Source: JALHST01 sp963798435 (GTDB lineage Bacteria; Bacteroidota; Bacteroidia; Flavobacteriales; Flavobacteriaceae). From it: a stretch of DNA of 64,000 nt. The stretch covers positions 62,001-126,000 of the forward strand of contig CAWCTF010000003.1 in NCBI GenBank assembly GCA_963798435.1, read 5' to 3'. The notes beneath the pieces are model-generated. The model saw only the letters and a list, made by a program, of their open reading frames with translations, searched no databases and was not told the DNA's origin. Below, piece by piece: positions 45,281-53,444 of the stretch. The position numbers and the translations under genes are program-made. Every line of letters starts with the position of its first letter. Within the stretch, counting starts at the first letter, position 1.

Positions 45281-47695
45281 ATGTATAAAAACCATTTAAA
45301 AATCGCTTGGCGAAGTATCAAAAAGGACAAACTGTTCACCGCTATAAAAATCGGGGGCTTTGCTATTGGCATTGCGGCCTGCCTTTTGATTGCCCTTTTT
45401 ATTCGAAACGAACTCAGTTACGATCAGCAGTACGCCAAGAAGGACCGTATTTACAGGGTAGTCATGCAAGGTATGTTCAAAGGAGAGGTAATGAAAAGCG
45501 TCCATTTTCAATTGCCCTTTGCAGATGCCCTGGTATCGGATTTCCCGGAGATACTAAAGGCAGGAAAAATCAATACCAGTGAGCTGTTCGGAGCCGGTAA
45601 AAGAGGGTTGCATCTGTTGGGCGAGCCACAGAACAATTTGGAGGAAGGGTTTGTATTCGCGGATCAAGATGCGTTCGATATTTTGGAAATCCCCTTGGAA
45701 CAGGGGAAACAAAAAGAAGCCTTGGAAAACCCTGGAAGTATTGTTATTTCCCATTCTAAGGCGCAAAAATACTTTCCCAACGGTAATGCGGTGGGACAAA
45801 TCCTAATTTTAGACAACGATGCTTCGAAACCCTATACCGTTACTGGGGTGATGAAGGATTTTCCAAAAAACTCCCATTTGCAGTTCGATTTTCTATTGCC
45901 CATTGAGGATACGAACATGAGCTGGACCAGCCAGAATTATTTTACGTATGTGCTGTTGGATAAAAATGCCAATGTACAGGAACTGCAAAAGAAAATGTTC
46001 TCCATAGTTGAAAACTATGTCATTCCGGCACAAATGGAACGTGGCCGTGCAGCCGATTTTATAGAAGTACTGAAAACCATAAATTATAAACTACAACCCA
46101 TTACCGACATCCATTTGTACTCTGACCTAAAAATGGCCGACGGGCTAAAACATGGTGATATCCGTTTTGTATGGTTGTTCGCGGCCATCGCCGGGTTTAT
46201 TCTACTTCTGGCTGTTATTAATTTTATCAATCTCTCTACGGCAAAATCGGCCAATAGGGCCAAAGAAGTCGGCCTCAGAAAGACCGTTGGCGCATTCAAA
46301 AGTAATCTTGTTGGCCAATTTCTAACGGAATCTGTCCTCTATAGCATCTTCTCGTTCGTTCTGGGAGTGCTCCTCGCTTGGATCTTATTGCCCACCTTCA
46401 ATTCAATTGCCGACAAAACGATTTTCATGCCATGGAGCGTTGGGTGGTTCTTGCCCACAATTTTACTTTCGTCCTTGATCGTCGGTCTGTTGGCCGGGCT
46501 TTATCCTGCCTTCTATCTTTCCGCTTTTAGGCCGGTAAACGTGCTCAGGGGCAGTCTGAGTCTAGGAGGAAAAGGCAGGTTACGAAGTGGCCTCGTTATC
46601 TTTCAATTTACGACCTCGGTCGTATTGATTATCGGAACAATTATCATTTACCAGCAGATGGATTACATCTTGAATAAAAAATTAGGGTATGACAAAGAAC
46701 AGGTGGTCATTTTGGAAGGGGCGAGTGCACTAGGTAGCAAGGCCGAATATTTCAAGGAACAATTGCTCCAATTGCCCCAGGTAAAGGAAGTAACAATGAG
46801 CGACTATCTGCCCATCGAAGGTACCAAAAGAAACGGGAATACCTTTAGAAACCCCGAAGAAGGCACAGAAGGGAGAGGTGTACCTGGCCAAATTTGGAGG
46901 GTCGATTATGATTATATAAAAACACTGGGCATGAACATCGTTGCAGGTCGCGATTTTAATAAGGAAATAGCCTCTGATTCGATTAATTCAATCATCATCA
47001 ACCAAAAGATGTCGAATGAGCTGGGGCTAAGTGATCCTGTAGGAAAGCATCTTGATAATAACGGCCGGGATTTTACCATTGTGGGTGTGCTAGCTGATTT
47101 CCATTTTAAATCGTTGAAAGAGGACATAACCCCATTAAGTTTGGTTGTTGGAAAGAGCGCTGGCACAATTTCCGTAAGACTTGAACGAGGAAATAGCAAC
47201 CAGGCCTTGGCATCCATCGAATCTACGTGGAACAAAAACGTGCCCAACCAAGCATTTAGCTACACCTTTTTGGATCAAGAATTCAGCCATATGCATGCAG
47301 ATGTCAGACGTATGGGCCGCATATTCAACAGTTTCGCCCTCTTCGCCATCTTTGTTGCATGTCTGGGTCTTTTTGCGCTTTCCGCCTTTATGGTCGAGCA
47401 GCGAAAAAAGGAAATCAGCATCCGATTGGTGCTGGGTGCACCCTTTAAAAGTATCTATAAACTATTGACCCTCGATTTTATGAAGCTGATCCTTATTTCA
47501 ATCATGATCGCTGTTCCCATTGGAGGGTATATCATGTCAAAATGGTTGGAAGATTTTGCCTATCGTATCACTATTGGCTGGGAAATTTTCCTTGCGGCCG
47601 GATTGATAGCGCTGACGATTGCCGTGCTAACAATTAGTTATCAGTCAATTGGTGCCGCATTGATCAAACCTTTACGGAGTTTACGTTCCGAATAA
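45281..47695 (+). CDS. MacB/FtsX-type ABC permease 9 of 13
   Basis: An 804-aa permease and the most divergent at the C-terminal motif: RKKEISIRLVLGAP in place of KEIGIRKVLGA, and tail KPLRSLRSE in place of NPVKSLRxE. Head MYKNHLKIAWRSIKKDK; after TM2 FINLSTAKSANRAKEVGLRKTVGAF. Because these conserved elements lie near the cytoplasmic ends of TM helices, the changes may alter ATPase contact (inference). The GIN-domain gene follows directly, so the two may belong together. Confidence 0.9.
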   Translation: MYKNHLKIAWRSIKKDKLFTAIKIGGFAIGIAACLLIALFIRNELSYDQQYAKKDRIYRVVMQGMFKGEVMKSVHFQLPFADALVSDFPEILKAGKINTSELFGAGKRGLHLLGEPQNNLEEGFVFADQDAFDILEIPLEQGKQKEALENPGSIVISHSKAQKYFPNGNAVGQILILDNDASKPYTVTGVMKDFPKNSHLQFDFLLPIEDTNMSWTSQNYFTYVLLDKNANVQELQKKMFSIVENYVIPAQMERGRAADFIEVLKTINYKLQPITDIHLYSDLKMADGLKHGDIRFVWLFAAIAGFILLLAVINFINLSTAKSANRAKEVGLRKTVGAFKSNLVGQFLTESVLYSIFSFVLGVLLAWILLPTFNSIADKTIFMPWSVGWFLPTILLSSLIVGLLAGLYPAFYLSAFRPVNVLRGSLSLGGKGRLRSGLVIFQFTTSVVLIIGTIIIYQQMDYILNKKLGYDKEQVVILEGASALGSKAEYFKEQLLQLPQVKEVTMSDYLPIEGTKRNGNTFRNPEEGTEGRGVPGQIWRVDYDYIKTLGMNIVAGRDFNKEIASDSINSIIINQKMSNELGLSDPVGKHLDNNGRDFTIVGVLADFHFKSLKEDITPLSLVVGKSAGTISVRLERGNSNQALASIESTWNKNVPNQAFSYTFLDQEFSHMHADVRRMGRIFNSFALFAIFVACLGLFALSAFMVEQRKKEISIRLVLGAPFKSIYKLLTLDFMKLILISIMIAVPIGGYIMSKWLEDFAYRITIGWEIFLAAGLIALTIAVLTISYQSIGAALIKPLRSLRSE

Positions 47696-47723
47696 AAAAT
47701 TTAAAAACGAATCATGATAAAAA

Positions 47724-48464
47724 TTGCAAATCCATCAAATCGCAGCACTATTTTTTCTAGGAACATTGGGGCTGTGCGCACAATCGAAAATCATACCCGT
47801 CGAACATTTTGAAAAGGTCACTGTAAGTCCGCATATCCAAGTTCGATTCGTACAGGGGGGTACTGAACAAGTAACCATAGAAAACAGTACGGTGACCGAG
47901 GATAAAATAAACGTAGAAGTAAACGGTAAGACGCTCCGTATTTATTTAGACGGGGCCAAAGAGATTACCAAAAACGAAAAAACCTATGAAAATGGGGACC
48001 AAAGAAAAAAACCCTTATACAGAGGCACAGTCGTAACGGCCATAGTGACCTATAAAGATTTAGATGAACTTTCGTTGCGGGGGGAAGAGACCTTCATATG
48101 TGAAAGTCCGTTGGTTGCAAAGGACTTTAAACTGAGTATTTACGGAGAATCCCAGGTATATTTTAATAAGGTCACCTTCGGTAGTTTACGCACCACGATT
48201 TATGGCGAAAGCTATCTTGAACTGAAGGAAGGTACCCTCGACCGCCAACGTATCATTGCCTATGGGGAAACCAAAGTGAACACCCTGGGGGTTGAAACCA
48301 GTGAAGCCAAATTAACGGCGTATGGCGAAGGTAGCTATCGATTGCATGTTCTAGACCGGCTTAAGGTCACCGCTTATGGCGAAGCAACCGTTGCCTATGA
48401 AGGGAACCCCGAAATTGATAAAGGCATTATCATTGGGGAAGCGACTATTCAAAAAATACAATAA
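47724..48464 (+). CDS. secreted GIN-domain (DUF2807) beta-helix protein
   Basis: About 246 aa in the frame opening at TTG 47724: hydrophobic signal IAALFFLGTLGLCAQ, then a GIN-domain-type right-handed beta-helix. Residues ~135-240 show a ladder: IYGESQ, IYGESY, AYGETK, AYGEGS, AYGEAT, IIGEAT, spaced ~20 residues. The start is doubtful: an ATG at 47714 is out of frame by one base, and removing one A from the run of five (47719-47723) would give MIKLQIHQIAALFF, a normal signal start. So either TTG is used, or there is an indel. It sits between permeases 9 and 10 and may be a periplasmic or surface partner. Function unknown. Confidence 0.8.
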   Translation: MQIHQIAALFFLGTLGLCAQSKIIPVEHFEKVTVSPHIQVRFVQGGTEQVTIENSTVTEDKINVEVNGKTLRIYLDGAKEITKNEKTYENGDQRKKPLYRGTVVTAIVTYKDLDELSLRGEETFICESPLVAKDFKLSIYGESQVYFNKVTFGSLRTTIYGESYLELKEGTLDRQRIIAYGETKVNTLGVETSEAKLTAYGEGSYRLHVLDRLKVTAYGEATVAYEGNPEIDKGIIIGEATIQKIQ

Positions 48465-48505
48465 TGGATAGATAGATCATTATCAACTCGTAAAATAAAT
48501 GCATC

Positions 48506-50920
48506 ATGTTAAGAAACTATCTGAAAATTGCCTGGAGGAACCTCATAAAAAGCAAGGGGTATACCGCTATCAACATTACTGGATTGGCCGTAGGGGTGTG
48601 TTGTTTTATCTTGATAGCCCTCTTCGTTAAAAGTGAAGTAAGTTACGATCGGTTCCATTCGAATGCAGACCGTATTTATAGGGTCTGGCAACATGAAAAC
48701 TATGGCCCAAAGGAAGATTTTGTAAATACGATGACCCCGGTTTCGATGGTCGGGGTGCTCAAAAGTAATTTTCCTGAAGTCGAGGACGGAAGTCGCGTCT
48801 ATCGATTCAATGGCCTTGTCAAAAAAGACAATATCGAGTTTAATGAAGCCGTGCGAGCGGTCGACCCCGCTTTCTTTAACATGTTCGACTTCCAACTTTT
48901 AAAAGGCAATCCGAATGCTCCTTTTTCGGGTGAAAATTCGATTGTTCTCAGCCAAGCGGCCGCAACAAAATATTTTGGAAAAGAAGATCCATTAGGGCAA
49001 ACCCTCGAACTGAAGTTTGACGATCATGTACAACTGCTTGAAGTCACTGCAGTGATGGCAGATCCCCCACATGAATCAAGCATACAGTTCGACCTTTTGG
49101 TTTCAATGGAAAATGAACCCCTTTTTTTTAGCGAACGGGCCCGGAGAAGTTGGTTCAATGTTGTCCTCGAATCCTATCTGCTGCTAAAACCAGGACAAAG
49201 TGCTGCTGCTTTACAAGCAAAGTTCCCAGAGGTGATCGAGCAATATTTAGGTAAAAATTACGAAGAAGGCACCTTTTTTCTAAACCTCCAACCGCTCACC
49301 GATATTCATTTGGATGCTTCATTGCCTGCAGGCCTGGAACCCATTTCAAATCCTAAATATTCCTATATTTTAGGTACAATCGGCTTTTTGGTATTGCTTT
49401 TGGCCTGTATCAATTTTGTGACCTTGGCCGTCGGGCGATCCTTTACCAGGGCGATAGAGGTAGGCGTTCGAAAGGCTTTGGGCGCGTTTCGGAAACAAAT
49501 ACTTTATCAATTTTGGGGCGAGGCACTGATGATAACATTATTTTCGGTCATCTTCGGCATTTTATTGGCCTTTCTGTTTTTGGGAACCTTTAATGAACTT
49601 ACAGGGAAATCGTTGCAGCTTACCATGAATGTAACTTTTTGGCTAGCAACCTTAGGGCTGATCGTTTTGATTGCGGTTCTTGCAGGCATCTATCCTTCCC
49701 TGGTATTGTCAAAATTCAATCCTATCGATGTGCTGGTCAGAAAAAAGGTCAAAGGTGCCTCTATGGGTTTGTTGGGCAGCGGCCTCATAGTCGCTCAGTT
49801 CGTGACATCATTGGTAATGATCATATGTACGGTAGTTATTGGCCGGCAAATCGATTTTTTGGTGAATAAGGATCTCGGGTATCAAAAAGATGCTATTATC
49901 GTGGTCCCTACGAACAAACAAGGAGAAGACGCCGATGCATTTGCCTCCTTGTACGTTTCAGAACTCAAAAAAGAACCTTTGGTAATCGATGCGAGTACGT
50001 CCCTTTTTAGTTTTGTCGAAAATGCGTGGTTCGGAGTCGGATTTACGGACAGCAAAAATGTGTATCGCGAGTTTGCCCTAAATATCGTAGATGCCGAATT
50101 TCTTAAAACGCATAAGATCCAGATCGTTTCTGGCAGGGATTTTCAACGAGGGAATGCAAGCGATGCCGAAAATGGGGTATTGGTCAATGAAGCGTTCGTC
50201 AAGAAATTTGGTCTTGATGATCCGGTGGGAAAAATATATGAAAAATTCGGGGTGACGATTTTAGGCATTGTGAAAGACTTTAACTATCAATCGCTGAACT
50301 TTCCGATCGAGCCATTAATGCTAAGCATAAACCCAAAAACAATCCTAGGTGCGGCCGAAAACGTAGAAGCACAATACGAGCCCCAACCCCGTATTTCAGT
50401 GAGGCTGCAAGCCGCAAATATGGCCAGTGGCATTTCTACATTAAAAAGCATTTGGGAAAAGATCAATCCTTCCCAAGAATTCGAATATACGTTTTTGGAT
50501 CAATCGTTGGCGGCGCAATATCAGACCGAACAACGCTCTAAAACCATTGTAAATATAGCCGCCGTCCTTTCCATTTTTATAGCCTGTATGGGGTTATTCG
50601 GTTTGGCAACCTTGACTGTGGCCCGGCGTACGTCTGAAATAGGAATACGAAAGGTCTTGGGTGCAAGTGTCCTTGATATTGCTTCTATGATAGTGAAGGA
50701 TTTTATCAAATTGGTATTCGTGGCGGCCTTGGTCGCCTTCCCGATTGCTTGGTGGGCGATGCATCAATGGCTCCAAGACTTTGCCTATAGTGTTGGTATT
50801 AATTGGTGGGTTTTTGTCTTAGCTACTATAACGGTTGTTGCCATTACGCTCTTGACCGTAAGTTTTCAGTCGATAAAGGCATCTTTGGCAAACCCGGTAA
50901 AAAGTTTAAGAAACGAATAG
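48506..50920 (+). CDS. MacB/FtsX-type ABC permease 10 of 13
   Basis: An 804-aa permease, first after the GIN gene. Head MLRNYLKIAWRNLIKSKG; TM1 ~20-42 (AVGVCCFILIALF). After TM2 the motif departs from the others: FVTLAVGRSFTRAIEVGVRKALGAF, with Ile for Lys before EVGVRK. Middle TM5 GLIVAQFVTSLVMIICTVVI. C-terminal module RTSEIGIRKVLGAS (Ser for Lys); tail NPVKSLRNE. Spacing of 41 bp from the GIN gene and 22 bp to permease 11 supports one transcript. Confidence 0.9.
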   Translation: MLRNYLKIAWRNLIKSKGYTAINITGLAVGVCCFILIALFVKSEVSYDRFHSNADRIYRVWQHENYGPKEDFVNTMTPVSMVGVLKSNFPEVEDGSRVYRFNGLVKKDNIEFNEAVRAVDPAFFNMFDFQLLKGNPNAPFSGENSIVLSQAAATKYFGKEDPLGQTLELKFDDHVQLLEVTAVMADPPHESSIQFDLLVSMENEPLFFSERARRSWFNVVLESYLLLKPGQSAAALQAKFPEVIEQYLGKNYEEGTFFLNLQPLTDIHLDASLPAGLEPISNPKYSYILGTIGFLVLLLACINFVTLAVGRSFTRAIEVGVRKALGAFRKQILYQFWGEALMITLFSVIFGILLAFLFLGTFNELTGKSLQLTMNVTFWLATLGLIVLIAVLAGIYPSLVLSKFNPIDVLVRKKVKGASMGLLGSGLIVAQFVTSLVMIICTVVIGRQIDFLVNKDLGYQKDAIIVVPTNKQGEDADAFASLYVSELKKEPLVIDASTSLFSFVENAWFGVGFTDSKNVYREFALNIVDAEFLKTHKIQIVSGRDFQRGNASDAENGVLVNEAFVKKFGLDDPVGKIYEKFGVTILGIVKDFNYQSLNFPIEPLMLSINPKTILGAAENVEAQYEPQPRISVRLQAANMASGISTLKSIWEKINPSQEFEYTFLDQSLAAQYQTEQRSKTIVNIAAVLSIFIACMGLFGLATLTVARRTSEIGIRKVLGASVLDIASMIVKDFIKLVFVAALVAFPIAWWAMHQWLQDFAYSVGINWWVFVLATITVVAITLLTVSFQSIKASLANPVKSLRNE

Positions 50921-50942
50921 TATGAATCAAAAATAAAATGGG

Positions 50943-53387
50943 ATGTTAAAAAATTTATTAAAAACGGCCTTCCGGAATATTTGGAAAAACAAGGTATTCT
51001 CCCTGATCAATATTGTAGGGCTCTCCATTGGGCTGAGTGCATCCTTCGTCATTGGAATCATCATTTTCTATGATTTGACATTTGATAAATTTCATCCCAA
51101 TAGTGATCGAATCTATCGGGTGGTTAGCACATTTACATCCCCTGATGGCACATATAAAAATAGAGGAACAGCGATTCCATTGGGGCAAACGATTCGTGAA
51201 GGAATGGCAGGTATTGATAGGGCCGTAACCTTTTATTCCGCCAATTTTCTCAAAATCACACAAGAATCGGGAAATCTTGTCTTTAAGAATACATCAGATA
51301 TCATATACACCGATGCCTCCTATTTTGCCGTTTTTAAATATCATTGGATAGCTGGCAATCGGAATAATATTCTCGAAAATCCAAATGAAGTAGTCCTGAC
51401 CAGTTCTAGGGCGACCAAATATTTTCCTGGGCAAACCCCCGATGAGGTGGTGGGCAAGATCTTAGCGTATAACGATTCTATCCAGGTAAAGGTAGTCGGT
51501 GTGGTCGATAATTTCAAAGATCGAACCGATATTGATTTTCAGGAATTCCTATCCTATAAGACAGCAAATAGTGCTGGTTTAAAAGATCGTGTGCTTGTCG
51601 GTGATTGGAATAGTACGAATTCGGCCTCCCAGCTTTTCATTTTAGTGCATGATACCGGGGCACTTCCTCAAATTCAACAGAATCTTGATCAATTGGCCAA
51701 AGAACATGAAGATAAAGACATGGTAAGCAAGGGATATATTCGGAATTTTGGTTTACAACCTTTAAGCGATATGCATTTTAATCAAGACTTGGGCACCTTT
51801 AACCACAATGGAAGGACGGCCAATATAAATGTAATGCTTAGCCTGGCCTTTGTAGCGCTCTTCATTTTATTACTGGGTTGCATAAATTTTATCAATCTAA
51901 ACACAGCCCAAGCCACCAAGCGCGCCAAGGAAATAGGTATTCGGAAAACCTTGGGAAGCTCAAAAAAGCATTTGATATATCAATTTATGGGAGAAACGGC
52001 CCTTTTGACCCTAGGGGCAGCCGCGCTATCCCTATTGCTGGCACCCCTATTGATCCGGTTTTTTTCTGATTTTGTGCCACTAGGAATTAGTGCCGAATTA
52101 TTTGCCAATCGTATCGTTATTGTTTGCATGCTCCTTTTGTTGATCGGGGTTACTTTTGTAGCCGGCTTCTATCCAGCCGTGGTCCTTTCCAACTTTAGAC
52201 CTATAAAAGTATTGAAAAATCAGATTTCTCAAGGGGATGGTAAACCGATAGTTAGAAAATACTTGACGGTCTTTCAATTTACTATCGCCCAGATTTTCAT
52301 CATCGCCACCCTCTTTGTCGGTAAGCAATTGAATTATATGCTGAAAAAGGACATGGGCTTTAAAACCACCGCGAATGCATACATCAGGGCTTGGGACGAC
52401 GATGATTATCAAAAACGCTTGACCTTCGTAGAGGAATTAAAGACCATTCCACAAATTACCGAAGTCAGTTTGGGTGGGGACCCACCAGCATCTGGCAATA
52501 TCAATTCTGCTATTGCAACTTTTACCAAGGGGGATAAGGAAACCAACACAGAACTCCAATTTCTTTATGGGGATACCAAGTATCGACAGCTTTATGGTAT
52601 CGGTTTGCTAGCCGGACGGGATCGCTTGAACGATACGATTAAAGAATACGTCATCAATGAAACTTATAGCAAGCTATTAGGATTTTCAAATCCCGCCGAT
52701 GCGGTTGGGCAATTTATCAAAGTCGGTGACTCCCTTCGTCCCATTGTAGGCGTCATGGCGAATTTCTATCAGCGTTCCCTTTCGTCGGATATTTCTCCAA
52801 TGGCCTTAGATGGGGATACGAACATAGAATTCTATCATCAATTTAATACGGTACATTTTTCGTTTGGAACCCAATCCTCGGAGACCTGGCCGGCTGTTAT
52901 TGATCGGCTTAAGGAAATTTGGAAGACCATCTATCCGGATGTGGATTTTGAAGTCAATTTTATGGACGATACCATTGCCCACTTTTACGATCAGGAGCGT
53001 AAGACTTCGGTGCTCTTAAAGTGGTCAATGGTCCTTTCGATTTTAATCAGTTGCCTAGGGCTTTTAGGATTGGTAATCTATACGACCGAACGCCGAACCA
53101 AGGAAATTGGGATTCGGAAGGTGCTAGGGGCTTCTTTGGCACAATTGAACCTTTTATTATGTAAGGAATTTTTGTTTTTAGTGGGAGTAGCCTTTGCCAT
53201 AGCCGTGCCCATAACTTGGTTGGGAATAAACAACTGGCTACAGGATTTTGCCAATAAGACATCTTTAAACTGGTGGGTTTTCTTTCTGAGCGGAATAGCG
53301 ATGCTCGTAATCGCATTGGTCATTATTAGCATACGAACCATTGCGGCTGCAAACCGCAATCCAGTAAAAAGTCTGCGCACAGAATGA
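50943..53387 (+). CDS. MacB/FtsX-type ABC permease 11 of 13
   Basis: An 814-aa permease forming a close pair with permease 12. Both share head MLKNL(L/F)KTAFRNIWKNKVFSLINI, FINLNTAQAT(K/Q)RAKEIGIRKTLGSS after TM2, the middle segment LRKYLTVFQF or VRKYLTVFQF before TM5, SLGGDPPAS or TLGGNPPAS in periplasmic domain 2, and RRTKEIGIRKVLGASLAQLNLLLCKEF. Tail NPVKSLRTE. This A-F-R-N-I-W subfamily differs from the A-W-R-N-L type of the earlier permeases, so the run mixes at least two older lineages. Confidence 0.9.
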   Translation: MLKNLLKTAFRNIWKNKVFSLINIVGLSIGLSASFVIGIIIFYDLTFDKFHPNSDRIYRVVSTFTSPDGTYKNRGTAIPLGQTIREGMAGIDRAVTFYSANFLKITQESGNLVFKNTSDIIYTDASYFAVFKYHWIAGNRNNILENPNEVVLTSSRATKYFPGQTPDEVVGKILAYNDSIQVKVVGVVDNFKDRTDIDFQEFLSYKTANSAGLKDRVLVGDWNSTNSASQLFILVHDTGALPQIQQNLDQLAKEHEDKDMVSKGYIRNFGLQPLSDMHFNQDLGTFNHNGRTANINVMLSLAFVALFILLLGCINFINLNTAQATKRAKEIGIRKTLGSSKKHLIYQFMGETALLTLGAAALSLLLAPLLIRFFSDFVPLGISAELFANRIVIVCMLLLLIGVTFVAGFYPAVVLSNFRPIKVLKNQISQGDGKPIVRKYLTVFQFTIAQIFIIATLFVGKQLNYMLKKDMGFKTTANAYIRAWDDDDYQKRLTFVEELKTIPQITEVSLGGDPPASGNINSAIATFTKGDKETNTELQFLYGDTKYRQLYGIGLLAGRDRLNDTIKEYVINETYSKLLGFSNPADAVGQFIKVGDSLRPIVGVMANFYQRSLSSDISPMALDGDTNIEFYHQFNTVHFSFGTQSSETWPAVIDRLKEIWKTIYPDVDFEVNFMDDTIAHFYDQERKTSVLLKWSMVLSILISCLGLLGLVIYTTERRTKEIGIRKVLGASLAQLNLLLCKEFLFLVGVAFAIAVPITWLGINNWLQDFANKTSLNWWVFFLSGIAMLVIALVIISIRTIAAANRNPVKSLRTE

Positions 53388-53392
53388 TTTAA

Positions 53393-53412
53393 CCTATCCT
53401 GCTCAGGATAGG
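53393..53412. other. perfect hairpin between permeases 11 and 12
   Basis: CCTATCCTGCTCAGGATAGG is an almost perfect palindrome in the 57-bp gap. No T-tract follows (AAAACC), so it is not a classic terminator; it may be an mRNA-stabilising or processing hairpin. Confidence 0.6.
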
Positions 53413-53444
53413 AAAACCTGGCCGGTATGTAAAAAATTAGTGTT

